A stretch of DNA of 64,000 bases from Bacteroidia bacterium (GTDB taxonomy: Bacteria > Bacteroidota > Bacteroidia > UKL13-3): contig JAKLJI010000001.1 in assembly GCA_023151275.1 (NCBI GenBank), positions 82,409-146,408 on the forward strand. Reading direction: 5' to 3'. The notes under the pieces are model-generated. The model was not told the DNA's origin. It searched no databases and saw only the letters and a list, made by a program, of their open reading frames with translations. The position numbers and the translations under genes were made by a program. Position 1 is the stretch's first letter; every line of letters begins with the position of its first letter. Below, in pieces: positions 26,733 to 35,329 of the stretch.

Positions 26733-27752
26733 CTAGCTCCAGATTTTAGTGCCTTCTGTGCAATTGGTGCAGATATCGATTTCTTTCCTCGACTTTAGAA
26801 TAGCCTGTCTAAATCCTTTGTAACGCTCATTGGTCCAAACCTTTTCAAAGGTTTCTGTACTTACGTCTCCAAAACGATGGGTTGCATCTTTGTCAAAGCA
26901 ACACGGAACAACCAATCCATCCCAAGTAATTACTGAGCCTTTCCAAAGGCGCCAACATTGGTTTAACAGCTTGTTCTTAATTTGATAGCCCTCTTCGGTT
27001 TTCTTGTAACGACTTAGTTCTTCGTTGGTTGGAATAAACTCATCCGAAGTTTGATAGTCGTAAATCTGAGCCGTTTTAATGCCAAGTTCATCAACACCTA
27101 TCTCGCGTGCTAATCTTTTTATTTCCGGAATCTGATGCTCGTTGTGGCGAAAAGCAATAAACTGCCAAATAATATGCGGCGTTGTGCGCCCCAGTTTCTT
27201 TTTCCACTTCACAAGATTCTGGGTGCCTTCCATTACCTTTTCCAGGTTTCCTCCTATGCGGTATTTGCCATAGGTCTCCTGAGTGGTACCATCAATAGAA
27301 ATAATCAACCTATCCAAACCCGATTCGATGGTAGCTTTGGCCATTTCATCGGTGAAATAATGTGCATTGGAAGAGGTTGCAGTATAAATGTTTTTGGATG
27401 CGGCATAGCGCACAAAATCAAGAAACTTTTTGTTCAAAAATGGCTCGCCCTGAAAATACAAAATCAGGTAAACCAGGTCCTCATGCACCTCGTCAATCAC
27501 CTTTTTGTACAAGGGAAAATCCAACATGCCGGTATTGCGTGAAAACTCGCGCAAACCACTTGGACATTGCGGACAACGCAAGTTACAACTGGTAGTAGGT
27601 TCAATTTCAAGGCTAAATGGCATACCCCAATGCAGGGGCTTTTTGGTAATTTTTGCCAATTGATAGCTGAGGTACAAACTAACCATATTGCTTACCCTGC
27701 GTCCAGTGAGCTTGGAAAGCATATTTTGTACATCGGTTAGATTGCGGTTCAT
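26733..27752 (-). CDS. Radical SAM/SPASM domain protein
   Basis: This 339-residue enzyme has the [4Fe-4S]/SAM motif CNLRCPQC (Cys56, Cys60, Cys63) in the context LEIEPTTSCNLRCPQCPSG, and a C-terminal SPASM-type region with CCFDKDATHRFGDV and a final CTNC pair for auxiliary clusters. EEY-like strands and DGTTQETYGKYR are typical of the TIM barrel. No precursor peptide gene is visible next to it, so a RiPP role is unsupported; many Bacteroidota relatives sit in glycan or unknown contexts. It is 48 nt downstream of radA on the same strand, but has its own -7-like motif TATACTTG. The substrate is unknown. Confidence 0.8.
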   Translation of the reverse strand: MNRNLTDVQNMLSKLTGRRVSNMVSLYLSYQLAKITKKPLHWGMPFSLEIEPTTSCNLRCPQCPSGLREFSRNTGMLDFPLYKKVIDEVHEDLVYLILYFQGEPFLNKKFLDFVRYAASKNIYTATSSNAHYFTDEMAKATIESGLDRLIISIDGTTQETYGKYRIGGNLEKVMEGTQNLVKWKKKLGRTTPHIIWQFIAFRHNEHQIPEIKRLAREIGVDELGIKTAQIYDYQTSDEFIPTNEELSRYKKTEEGYQIKNKLLNQCWRLWKGSVITWDGLVVPCCFDKDATHRFGDVSTETFEKVWTNERYKGFRQAILKSRKEIDICTNCTEGTKIWS

Positions 27753-27757
27753 GGCTG

Positions 27758-27765
27758 CAAGTATA
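27758..27765 (-). promoter_or_regulatory. Putative -7 box (TATACTTG) of radical SAM gene
   Basis: One mismatch from TAnnTTTG, five nucleotides before the ATG at 27752. A nearly leaderless transcript would result. Confidence 0.35.
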
Positions 27766-27800
27766 GCTCAAACTTGATGTGAAACCCAGTCATAATGCAA

Positions 27801-29162
27801 TCAACCAAACAAGAAATTGAGTAGTTCTTCAATTTTGCTTACCTCAACAATTTTAATTCCGGATTTAACCTCCTTCAACTTATTGTACTTTGACAGGTAA
27901 ATGGTTTTGAAGCCCAATTTTTCGGCTTCTGAAATGCGTTGTTCAATCCGGGTAACAGCGCGAATCTCGCCACTGAGGCCCACCTCACCTACGAAACAAA
28001 TTTCCTTGTCGATAGGCATACTTTCATAGCTGGAAACAATAGCTGCCACAATCCCCAAATCAATTCCGGGATCTTCAACCCGAAGTCCACCGGCAATGTT
28101 TACAAACACATCCTGCATGCCCATGCGCAAACCGCATTTTTTCTCCAGGATGGCCAATAACATATTGAGACGCTTGCTGTCGTAACCGTTTGAATTGCGT
28201 TGCGGAGTGCCATAAACAGCCTGACTAACGAGAGCCTGGGTTTCAATCAACAAAGGCCGCATCCCTTCTAATGATGCAGAAATGGAAATACCGCTTAAAC
28301 TGTCTTCGCGCTGCGAAATAAGAATTTCAGAAGGATTACTCACCTCCCGTAAACCACCGGCTTGCATCTCATAAATCCCAATCTCATTGGTTGAGCCAAA
28401 CCTATTCTTTGTACTTCTGAGAATGCGGTACACGTGGTGTCTGTCGCCTTCAAACTGAAGCACTGTATCCACCATGTGTTCAAGTAATTTGGGTCCGGCC
28501 AGATTTCCATCTTTGGTAATATGTCCAATCAAAAAAACCGGCGTTCCAGTTTCTTTGGCAAAGCGAATCAAATCGCCGGCAGTTTCACGAATTTGAGAAA
28601 TTGAGCCGGGAGTGGAATCTATCAGCTCGCTTTGTAGGGTTTGAATGGAATCTGCAATAACCAAATCGGGTTGAAGTTGCTGCAAAGCCTTTCCAATTTG
28701 CTGGGTGCTGGTTTCGGTATAGAGATAACAATTGGGATTGGCAAAGGAGATGCGTTCAGCACGCATTTTTATTTGCGACTCACTTTCTTCTCCCGAAATG
28801 TAAAGCACCTTTCTGGAGTCGAACTGCAGCGCCAGCTGAAGCAGCAAGGTTGATTTACCAATTCCGGGTTCACCCCCAACCAATACCACAGAACCGGGTA
28901 CCAAACCACCTCCGAGCACCCTTGCCAGCTCGGCATCTTTTAATGGCAAACGGTATTCGGCACCTTTTTCAATTTCGGGAAGTGGAGTTGGCTGTGCTTT
29001 CTTTTGTTCTTTTTTCCAAGTGCTTTTGTAATCGGGTTTGTCTTTGTGAATGACTTCCTCTACATAAGTGTTCCATTCGTTGCAGGAAGGACATTTACCA
29101 ATCCATTTTGCTGAAGAAGCACCGCAATTTTTACAAAAAAAAGTGGTCTGCGTTTTTGCCAT
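27801..29162 (-). CDS. radA: DNA repair protein RadA
   Basis: RadA is a RecA-related DnaB-type branch migration helicase for recombination intermediates. The 453-residue protein has the N-terminal zinc finger (Cys10, Cys13, Cys24, Cys27), Walker A GEPGIGKST (97-105), the RadA-specific KNRFGS (252-257) and a C-terminal Lon-protease-like domain from about residue 290 (NIAGGLRVEDPGIDLGIVAA). Length and order are normal. A TACCTTCG box lies four nucleotides upstream of the ATG. It follows a small membrane protein gene on the same strand. Confidence 0.96.
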   Translation of the reverse strand: MAKTQTTFFCKNCGASSAKWIGKCPSCNEWNTYVEEVIHKDKPDYKSTWKKEQKKAQPTPLPEIEKGAEYRLPLKDAELARVLGGGLVPGSVVLVGGEPGIGKSTLLLQLALQFDSRKVLYISGEESESQIKMRAERISFANPNCYLYTETSTQQIGKALQQLQPDLVIADSIQTLQSELIDSTPGSISQIRETAGDLIRFAKETGTPVFLIGHITKDGNLAGPKLLEHMVDTVLQFEGDRHHVYRILRSTKNRFGSTNEIGIYEMQAGGLREVSNPSEILISQREDSLSGISISASLEGMRPLLIETQALVSQAVYGTPQRNSNGYDSKRLNMLLAILEKKCGLRMGMQDVFVNIAGGLRVEDPGIDLGIVAAIVSSYESMPIDKEICFVGEVGLSGEIRAVTRIEQRISEAEKLGFKTIYLSKYNKLKEVKSGIKIVEVSKIEELLNFLFG

Positions 29163-29166
29163 TGAG

Positions 29167-29174
29167 CGAAGGTA
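29167..29174 (-). promoter_or_regulatory. Putative -7 box (TACCTTCG) of radA
   Basis: One mismatch from TAnnTTTG, four nucleotides before the radA ATG. The transcript would start at or very near the start codon. Confidence 0.35.
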
Positions 29175-29233
29175 ACCATTCCGGAGAATTGTTAATCAGA
29201 ATGCATCGAGCTTGAAATAATGAGACCTTATTC

Positions 29234-29689
29234 TCACGAAAACAATTTCGATAAATCAACCCCGAACAATTCCTTGAGTCCGAAAAGAGCCAGGGTCCAT
29301 CCGCAGAGGGAAACAAACATAAACAACTTAATCCGCCACTTATTGGTTTCAATGCTTGCTGCCAAAATGGTTCCAACAGGCATGGTTAGCAACATGGGTG
29401 TTAAAAAAGCAACGCCATAGAGCTCGTATTCTTTGATAATTTTTACCACAATACGCTTGGTCTTGCTGAATTTTACCGGCTTATTCTTTCTGGGATAAAA
29501 CCTGCGGTAAACAGCCACAACCATTGTCCACAAATAGAGGTAAAACAAAACACCCAGCATGCCACCGCCTACAACGGTAAACATCAATTCCAGGAAATTA
29601 AAACCTGATGCCAATGCCAAGGTAAATCCAATTAAGTATTTGGTTGAACTCCATGCAGCAACCAAAATCATTTTCCAGATTAACTCCAT
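29234..29689 (-). CDS. Small integral membrane protein
   Basis: I do not recognise this 151-residue protein with certainty. Four hydrophobic stretches are visible, roughly at residues 5-25, 30-60, 95-115 and 120-140, with basic loops (RRFYPRKNKPVKFSKTKR) between the second and third. It resembles small uncharacterised membrane proteins found beside housekeeping genes in Bacteroidota. It starts two nucleotides after the murQ stop, so it is probably co-transcribed with murQ. No enzyme motif is seen. A link to cell-wall recycling is only suggested by position. Confidence 0.6.
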   Translation of the reverse strand: MELIWKMILVAAWSSTKYLIGFTLALASGFNFLELMFTVVGGGMLGVLFYLYLWTMVVAVYRRFYPRKNKPVKFSKTKRIVVKIIKEYELYGVAFLTPMLLTMPVGTILAASIETNKWRIKLFMFVSLCGWTLALFGLKELFGVDLSKLFS

Positions 29690-29691
29690 AC

Positions 29692-30651
29692 TTAATCGGA
29701 TTTCTTAGCGGCTTTGCGCTTTGATTTCTTGGCGGCTTTTAGTTTTGAATCTTCCTTCTTTAACTTGGATACCTTCTCTTTTTTAGCCTTCTTGGGTGCA
29801 GCATCTTTGGAATTCTTGGCTTTTCGGCCTGGCACATCCTCTTCAAAATAGGATTGAATAGCCTGCCTCACATTTCCGTATTTCAACAAAAGCTCTTTGG
29901 CTTTGCTAAGGGTAATTTTCAATTCATCTTTTATCATTCGTGCACCTCGTTCTTCCAGTTTGCGATTGCTTAACTGCATGTCGACCATCTTATTGCCCTT
30001 AACCCGTCCCAGCTTAATCATAACCGAAGTGCTAATCATATTCAGCACCAGTTTTTGGGCAGTTCCGGCCTTCATGCGCGTACTGCCTGTTACAAATTCC
30101 GGGCCAACAACCACTTCAACCGGAAAATCTGACAATGCGGCTATTCTACTACCTGAGTTACACACCACACAGCCGGTTGGAATTCCAGCCTGACGAGCCA
30201 TTTCTAAGGCACCGGCAACATAAGGTGTAGAGCCACTTGCCGCAATGCCAATCAGGAAATCTTTCTTTGAAATACGATGCTCCTTCAAATCAAGCCAGCC
30301 TTGATTTTCATCGTCCTCGGCAAACTCTACCGCCTTGCGAATGGCCTTATCGCCACCTGCAATCAAGCCAATAACCAATCCTTGAGGAACGCCATAAGTG
30401 GGTGGACATTCACTGGCATCAACAATGCCCAAACGCCCGCTGGTACCGGCACCTATGTAAAACAAGCGACCGCCCTTTTTCATTTGCGCATACACCTTGT
30501 TCACAAGCTTTTCGATAGCTGGAATTTGTGTGCTGATGAGTTGAGGAACGGTTTGATCCTCTTGGTTAATATTCTTTAAAAGCTCACCTGTACTCATTTT
30601 TTCCAGGTGATTGTAACGAGATTCTGATTCAGTACTTCTAATTTGAGCCAT
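29692..30651 (-). CDS. murQ: N-acetylmuramic acid 6-phosphate etherase with lysine-rich tail
   Basis: MurQ cleaves the lactyl ether of MurNAc-6-phosphate, giving GlcNAc-6-phosphate and D-lactate in wall recycling. The SIS domain shows IGAGTSGRLGIVDASECPPTYG (67-88), with the catalytic-type Glu81, and STRMKAGTAQKLVLNM (190-205). The start ATG at 30651 gives 319 residues; seven further upstream codons would intrude on the divergent promoter. The enzyme body ends near residue 272. A 44-residue tail (276-319) with 19 lysines follows and is not part of the usual enzyme. Such a basic tail might bind nucleic acid, ribosome or membrane. It is divergent from the S41 protease. Confidence 0.9.
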   Translation of the reverse strand: MAQIRSTESESRYNHLEKMSTGELLKNINQEDQTVPQLISTQIPAIEKLVNKVYAQMKKGGRLFYIGAGTSGRLGIVDASECPPTYGVPQGLVIGLIAGGDKAIRKAVEFAEDDENQGWLDLKEHRISKKDFLIGIAASGSTPYVAGALEMARQAGIPTGCVVCNSGSRIAALSDFPVEVVVGPEFVTGSTRMKAGTAQKLVLNMISTSVMIKLGRVKGNKMVDMQLSNRKLEERGARMIKDELKITLSKAKELLLKYGNVRQAIQSYFEEDVPGRKAKNSKDAAPKKAKKEKVSKLKKEDSKLKAAKKSKRKAAKKSD

Positions 30652-30676
30652 GCGAAGGGAATGACAGCGCATGAAT

Positions 30677-30684
30677 TATATTTG
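30677..30684 (+). promoter_or_regulatory. Promoter -7 box (TATATTTG) of S41 protease gene
   Basis: Perfect match to TAnnTTTG, 16 nt before the ATG at 30701, in the 49-nt gap divergent from murQ. It lies within a longer possible upstream reading frame and argues against that earlier start. Confidence 0.5.
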
Positions 30685-30700
30685 CGCCTCAAGCAAAGTT

Positions 30701-32302
30701 ATGGTAAATCCTTCCAATAAATGGCAACCCCTTATTTATGCAGTATTGCTGGCAACCGGAATAAGCGTTGGAATGCTGTTAAGACCAAGCAGCAACGCCG
30801 GCATTCAACTTGGAGCTGCTGAGGGGAAACTGAATGAACTCATCAAAATAATCAACCAATCCTATGTTGATTCGGTTGACTTCAAAGATTTGGAGCAAAA
30901 AACCATTGATGAAATGCTTGCCAAGCTCGATCCCCACTCAGTTTATATACCTGCTGAGGACTTAAAACAAGCCAATGAACAATTGGAAGGTAATTTTGAA
31001 GGCATTGGCGTTGAATTCAATATCATTAACGATACCATCATGGTGGTTGCAGCTTTGAACGGTGGGCCTGCACAAGAATTGGGAATTCTTCCCGGCGACC
31101 GCATCATTCAAGTAGATTCAATAAAGGTTGCAGGAACCGGCATCACAACCGACCGTGTTTTCAAATTGCTGCGCGGCAAAGGAGGAACCGAGGTAAAAGT
31201 AATTATTTACCGACCTGCCAGCAGAAGTAAACAGGAATACTCGATCGTTCGCGGCACCATTCCTATTTTTTCGGTGGACGCCTCCTTTATGTTGGATTCA
31301 AAAACCGGTTATATCAAAATAAGCCGCTTCGCCGAAAAAACCCACGATGAGTTTTTGGAAGCTTTTGGGAAACTGGAGAAAGCAGGACTTGAAAATTTGG
31401 TTCTTGATTTGCGCGGCAATCCGGGCGGCTACCTTACCACCGCAACTCGCTTGCTGGATGAATTGTTAGCAGATAAAAAACTCATGGTTTATACCCAAGG
31501 CTTAAACAAAGCCCGGGCTGATTATTTTACCGAACGTAGGGGAGTGTTTGAAAAAGGCAAATTGGCTGTTTTGATTGATGAAGGTTCAGCATCGGCCAGT
31601 GAAATTTTAAGTGGTGCCGTTCAGGATTGGGACCGTGGAATTATTGTAGGCCGGAGAAGTTTTGGGAAAGGTTTGGTTCAGGAACCTTTTGAGTTGAATG
31701 ATGGCTCTGTGGTGCGATTAACCGTTGCGCGATATTACACCCCGAGTGAACGTTGCATACAAAAATCGTACAAGAACCTAGCCGATTACGAACACGATAT
31801 ATTAACCCGATTTGAAAATGGTGAATTGGAAGATGAACACAAGGAAGCCATTTTTGATTCAACACCCTATTTCACCAAAGAAAAAGGCCGCGTAGTTTAT
31901 GGCGGCGGCGGCATTTATCCGGATGTGTTTGTACCCTTGGACACCACTTTCTCCACCCGATTTTTAACCGAAGCAGTTTCAAAAGCCTTGCTTGGAAAGT
32001 TTGCTTATGATTACCTGGACAAGAACCGCGAACGCATTAAAAAACTGGGAGAGCTTGAGAATTATATCCGTGGATTTGCGTTGAGCGATGCCGACTACCA
32101 GCAATTTGTTTCGGTTGCCATTGCACAGGGATGCAAAGCCCCAAGCGCAGATGAAAACAAGCGCTCCTCGGCATTTATTCGCTTGCAAATAAAAGCTTTA
32201 ATTGCCCGCCAAATTTGGAGAGACAACGGCTATTACCAAGTTATGCAGTCACAAGACCGCGGCTTGAAAGCAGCTTTGGAAGCCCTGAACAAGGATAAAT
32301 AA
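30701..32302 (+). CDS. S41 family C-terminal processing peptidase
   Basis: Tail-specific serine proteases of this family cut proteins at or near the C-terminus in the periplasm. The 533-residue protein has an N-terminal membrane anchor (about 9-27), a PDZ domain (about 95-175) with GIGVEF and LPGDRI, and the S41 core with LRGNPGGYL (237-245). The catalytic serine lies in GSASASE (295-301) and the lysine is in FGKG (Lys323). The stop is 44 nt from the convergent trmB stop. Family is firm; the physiological substrates are unknown. Confidence 0.93.
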   Translation: MVNPSNKWQPLIYAVLLATGISVGMLLRPSSNAGIQLGAAEGKLNELIKIINQSYVDSVDFKDLEQKTIDEMLAKLDPHSVYIPAEDLKQANEQLEGNFEGIGVEFNIINDTIMVVAALNGGPAQELGILPGDRIIQVDSIKVAGTGITTDRVFKLLRGKGGTEVKVIIYRPASRSKQEYSIVRGTIPIFSVDASFMLDSKTGYIKISRFAEKTHDEFLEAFGKLEKAGLENLVLDLRGNPGGYLTTATRLLDELLADKKLMVYTQGLNKARADYFTERRGVFEKGKLAVLIDEGSASASEILSGAVQDWDRGIIVGRRSFGKGLVQEPFELNDGSVVRLTVARYYTPSERCIQKSYKNLADYEHDILTRFENGELEDEHKEAIFDSTPYFTKEKGRVVYGGGGIYPDVFVPLDTTFSTRFLTEAVSKALLGKFAYDYLDKNRERIKKLGELENYIRGFALSDADYQQFVSVAIAQGCKAPSADENKRSSAFIRLQIKALIARQIWRDNGYYQVMQSQDRGLKAALEALNKDK

Positions 32303-32346
32303 GGCTGAAAACTCGGATGCGATAGTGAAGAAAATACCTGAGTTGC

Positions 32347-33063
32347 TTAAGATGTAGGAACAACTTCATCTTCCTGCTTTGAACCCACTTGAGGCGGTTC
32401 CACATTCAGATTTAGCTCCGGTGGCAACTGAAAACTCAGGTACTTGATGGTACGGCCTTTGGCGTGAAAATACTTTTCAAAATGGGTACGAATGTCTTTT
32501 ACATAGCGATGCACGGTGCTTGATTCATACACATTGTATTCGAGCTCAAGAATAGGCACACCCAATGCTTTAAAGGATTCAACCGTAAAATTGAACAAGC
32601 CATCATCATCGGTTTTAAAATGAAGAATGCCGTTGGGTTTTATCACCTGTTGGTACAAACGCAAAAAACGGATATGCGTCAGGCGGTGCTTTTCGTGGCG
32701 GTCTTTGGGGAAGGGATCGGGAAAGGTAATCCAGATTTCATCGGCTTCGGCAGGCGCAAAAATCTCGGGCAATTTCTCAATAATCATGCGTACAAATCCT
32801 ACGTTTGTCCGGCCCAATTCCTGGGCAATTTTTGAACCTCTCCACATCCGATTGCTCTTGAGGTCGATTCCAATAAAATTCTTTCCAGGAAATTCACCTG
32901 ATAATTCAACCGTATATTCACCTTTTCCGCAACCCAATTCAAGAACCAAAGGATTGGAATTCTTAAACACATCAGATGCCCATTTTCCTTTCACTTCATA
33001 AGGAAAATCAAAACAGTTGGGGAAGGTTTTAAACTCAGCGAAACGTCTTAACTTATCTTTCAC
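32347..33063 (-). CDS. trmB: tRNA (guanine-N7-)-methyltransferase
   Basis: TrmB forms m7G46 in the variable loop of tRNAs using SAM. The 238-residue protein has the SAM motif VLELGCGKGEYTVEL, GIDLKSNRM ending the second strand, and the tRNA-binding/catalytic block ITFPDPFPKDRHEKHRLTH. The C-terminal part of about 30 residues is acidic and rich in Pro and Glu and goes beyond the usual core. It lies five nucleotides after the antiporter gene on the same strand and is likely to be in one transcript with it. Confidence 0.95.
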   Translation of the reverse strand: MKDKLRRFAEFKTFPNCFDFPYEVKGKWASDVFKNSNPLVLELGCGKGEYTVELSGEFPGKNFIGIDLKSNRMWRGSKIAQELGRTNVGFVRMIIEKLPEIFAPAEADEIWITFPDPFPKDRHEKHRLTHIRFLRLYQQVIKPNGILHFKTDDDGLFNFTVESFKALGVPILELEYNVYESSTVHRYVKDIRTHFEKYFHAKGRTIKYLSFQLPPELNLNVEPPQVGSKQEDEVVPTS

Positions 33064-33068
33064 AGCAA

Positions 33069-34355
33069 TTAATCTTGAGATGGGGTTGAGTCTCCTGCAA
33101 GAGTAGAAAACAGCGGAACCGAATCAGGCTTTAACAAGAGCTGAAGCATAGGTCCGGCCATTACAGAAGTGAGTACCGCCATTATTACTATAGCAACAAA
33201 CAAAGGTTCAGAAATAAGTTTGGCTTGAAGAGCAAGTGTTGCCAAAATAATTTCCATCGCACCGCGGGCATTCATGCCAAATCCAACAGCCAGGGCTTCT
33301 TTGGTTGATAATCCACCCCACAAAGCTCCAAGTCCGGCACCAAGCAATTTGCAAAACACAGCCAAAAATAAAACCAGCGTTACCATTACGATATCCAGGT
33401 TGGCTAGAAAATCAACTTTAAACCCAACCGAAATAAAAAACAAGGGCGCAAAAATATTGGTAACAAACTGGTGTACAATTTCCCGGGCTTTCTCAGTAAC
33501 ATGCACCGAATCGCCAATGGCAATGCCCATAATGAATGCACCAAATATGGCATGAATACCTGCAAATTCAGTAAAGGCAGCGCCTAAAAACGCCATCCCC
33601 AGCGATATGGACAAAAATCCACCCGGCCAGGAGAAATTTTTCTCAGCCCAAGGCAAAGACTTATTGATTAAAAAGCGACCCGCAGTAAGCATGCCAATAG
33701 CGTATAGCAGCGTAAGTCCAAGGGTTTTTACAAAATCAACACCTCCCCCCGACTGGTCCATCATGCCAAGGACAACAGAAAATAGAATCCATCCCACCAA
33801 ATCATCAAACATGGCCGCAGCAATGATAATCATCCCTATTCGGGTACGAAAAAGCTTAAGGTCCATGAGTGTTCTGGCAATAACCGGCAATGCCGAAACC
33901 GCCATGGCAGTGCCAATGAACAGACTAAATGGAATTAGGGTTGATTGATTGGTATGCCCCAGGTACTGACCCATAAAATAGGCTGTTACAAAACCAAGCG
34001 CCAGTGGAATAATCAAACCAATTAAACTGGTTTTAAACGCCACTGAACCCGATTGCCGGATAACCGACAATTCAACCTCCATACCGGCCACAAAAAGCAA
34101 CATGATTACGGAGATGGTTGTCAAGCCATTCAACGCAATTCCAACATTTCCATGGCTTTCATAAAAATAGGAGGAAATCAGCGGAAAATACTTACCCAAA
34201 AGCGTTGGACCAAGCAATACGCCGGCAATGAGTTCGCCAACCACCAAGGGCATTTTAAATTTTCTAAAAAATTCACCCACCAATCTTGCAGCAATTAGCA
34301 TTGCGCCAATGCACAGAATAAATTGAATGAGTTCGTGGTGGTTGAGTTTAGCCAC
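33069..34355 (-). CDS. Cation:proton antiporter (CPA2 family)
   Basis: This 428-residue membrane protein has about twelve helices and the CPA2 pattern, including LVVGELIAGVLLGPTLLG in the N-terminal region and MFDDLVGWILFSV with the acidic pair needed for ion exchange. No C-terminal NAD-binding (TrkA-N) domain follows, so this is the short Na+/H+ antiporter type. I place the start at a GTG (34355), one base after the usp stop. An ATG at 34424 would add 23 residues overlapping usp. The tight coupling to the universal stress protein suggests control of ion homeostasis under stress. The ion is not determined. Confidence 0.85.
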   Translation of the reverse strand: MAKLNHHELIQFILCIGAMLIAARLVGEFFRKFKMPLVVGELIAGVLLGPTLLGKYFPLISSYFYESHGNVGIALNGLTTISVIMLLFVAGMEVELSVIRQSGSVAFKTSLIGLIIPLALGFVTAYFMGQYLGHTNQSTLIPFSLFIGTAMAVSALPVIARTLMDLKLFRTRIGMIIIAAAMFDDLVGWILFSVVLGMMDQSGGGVDFVKTLGLTLLYAIGMLTAGRFLINKSLPWAEKNFSWPGGFLSISLGMAFLGAAFTEFAGIHAIFGAFIMGIAIGDSVHVTEKAREIVHQFVTNIFAPLFFISVGFKVDFLANLDIVMVTLVLFLAVFCKLLGAGLGALWGGLSTKEALAVGFGMNARGAMEIILATLALQAKLISEPLFVAIVIMAVLTSVMAGPMLQLLLKPDSVPLFSTLAGDSTPSQD

Positions 34356-34356
34356 T

Positions 34357-35223
34357 TTATACCGAATAATTGGGTTCCTGAACAATGAGCAAATTACAAG
34401 GCAAATCAGCCAGGGCATATTCAATATCGTGCGGAAAAACCCGATCGATAATACCCATTTGTTTATCGGGAGAATTTAGCACCAACAAATCTGCCTTTTT
34501 TTCGCGGGCAAATTTAGTGATCACATATCCCGGTTTTCCTTCAATGCGCTCGGTATTGATAGTCAAACCAGAGCAGTCTTTGCAACTCAGAATATCCTCA
34601 AGCTTTTGATCTTCTTCCTGCAAAAATTTCTCTTTAATCTCTTCTGCTTCACTTTGCTTCAATTCCTCATGTCTGAGTAGGGCCATTTTACTCAGGTCAG
34701 TTTCCTGAATGATATCAAGTGCTTCCACCTGAAAAGCCCTGCCTACTGCTATGGCAGCTGCAATGGTAAAATCTGATTTGGGATGATCACTTCCTTCAAC
34801 TACCAGGTGCTTGAATCCAGCGGGATGAATGCTAGGCTCTGTAAGCATGAGCATACTGCATTTCACTCTTCTGCTCAGTTTTCGAGAAACTCCACCTAAG
34901 AAGTATTTCACAAGGCCCTCTTTTTCAAGAGCACCTGCAACCAACAAATCAATTTCCTCCCTTTGGCAAACCTGAAGGATAGTTTCTACCGGCTCACCCT
35001 CTTCCCAGATTATCCGGTTTTGAGGTAAATCCAATCCAAATCGGTGCAAAAGATGCTTTAGGTATTGTTCTTCTTGAAGACTTTTTTTTCCGACATGCAC
35101 AAAGACCATCTTAGATTCAAGACGATCCTGAAGCAATTTTGCCTCCGCGAGCAAGGCTTCGCAACGTGGCGAGAATGCTACGGCAACAGCAATTTTTCTA
35201 AACGGAATTTCCACATCAATCAT
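34357..35223 (-). CDS. Universal stress protein, tandem UspA domains
   Basis: This 288-residue protein contains two UspA-like halves. The first (about 5-140) begins RKIAVAVAFSPRCEALLAEAKLL and ends with GGVSRKLSRRVKCSMLML; the second (about 145-285) ends with FPHDIEYALADLPCNLLIV. The ATP-binding G-x2-G-x9-GS pattern is only partial, so nucleotide binding is uncertain. It precedes the antiporter gene by a single base, and the two are probably translated together. Usp partners of transporters often tune transport with energy state, which is the likely role here by inference. Confidence 0.85.
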   Translation of the reverse strand: MIDVEIPFRKIAVAVAFSPRCEALLAEAKLLQDRLESKMVFVHVGKKSLQEEQYLKHLLHRFGLDLPQNRIIWEEGEPVETILQVCQREEIDLLVAGALEKEGLVKYFLGGVSRKLSRRVKCSMLMLTEPSIHPAGFKHLVVEGSDHPKSDFTIAAAIAVGRAFQVEALDIIQETDLSKMALLRHEELKQSEAEEIKEKFLQEEDQKLEDILSCKDCSGLTINTERIEGKPGYVITKFAREKKADLLVLNSPDKQMGIIDRVFPHDIEYALADLPCNLLIVQEPNYSV

Positions 35224-35310
35224 GGCACAAACATAGGCATTTCGGGCATATTGATGAGGTCAGGATTTGGTAAGGTATGAAGTGTTTTTAGCGGATTGCA
35301 GGGAATTGCC

Positions 35311-35318
35311 TAAACTTG
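35311..35318 (+). promoter_or_regulatory. Putative -7 box (TAAACTTG) of E1 gene
   Basis: One mismatch from TAnnTTTG, 11 nt before the ATG at 35330. It supports this start over in-frame codons upstream. Confidence 0.38.
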
Positions 35319-35329
35319 CAGCGCTTTTT

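Noticed and set aside
26725..26745. Terminator between LysE and the convergent radical SAM gene
   Set aside because: No stem with a T-tract is visible; the stop codons simply abut.
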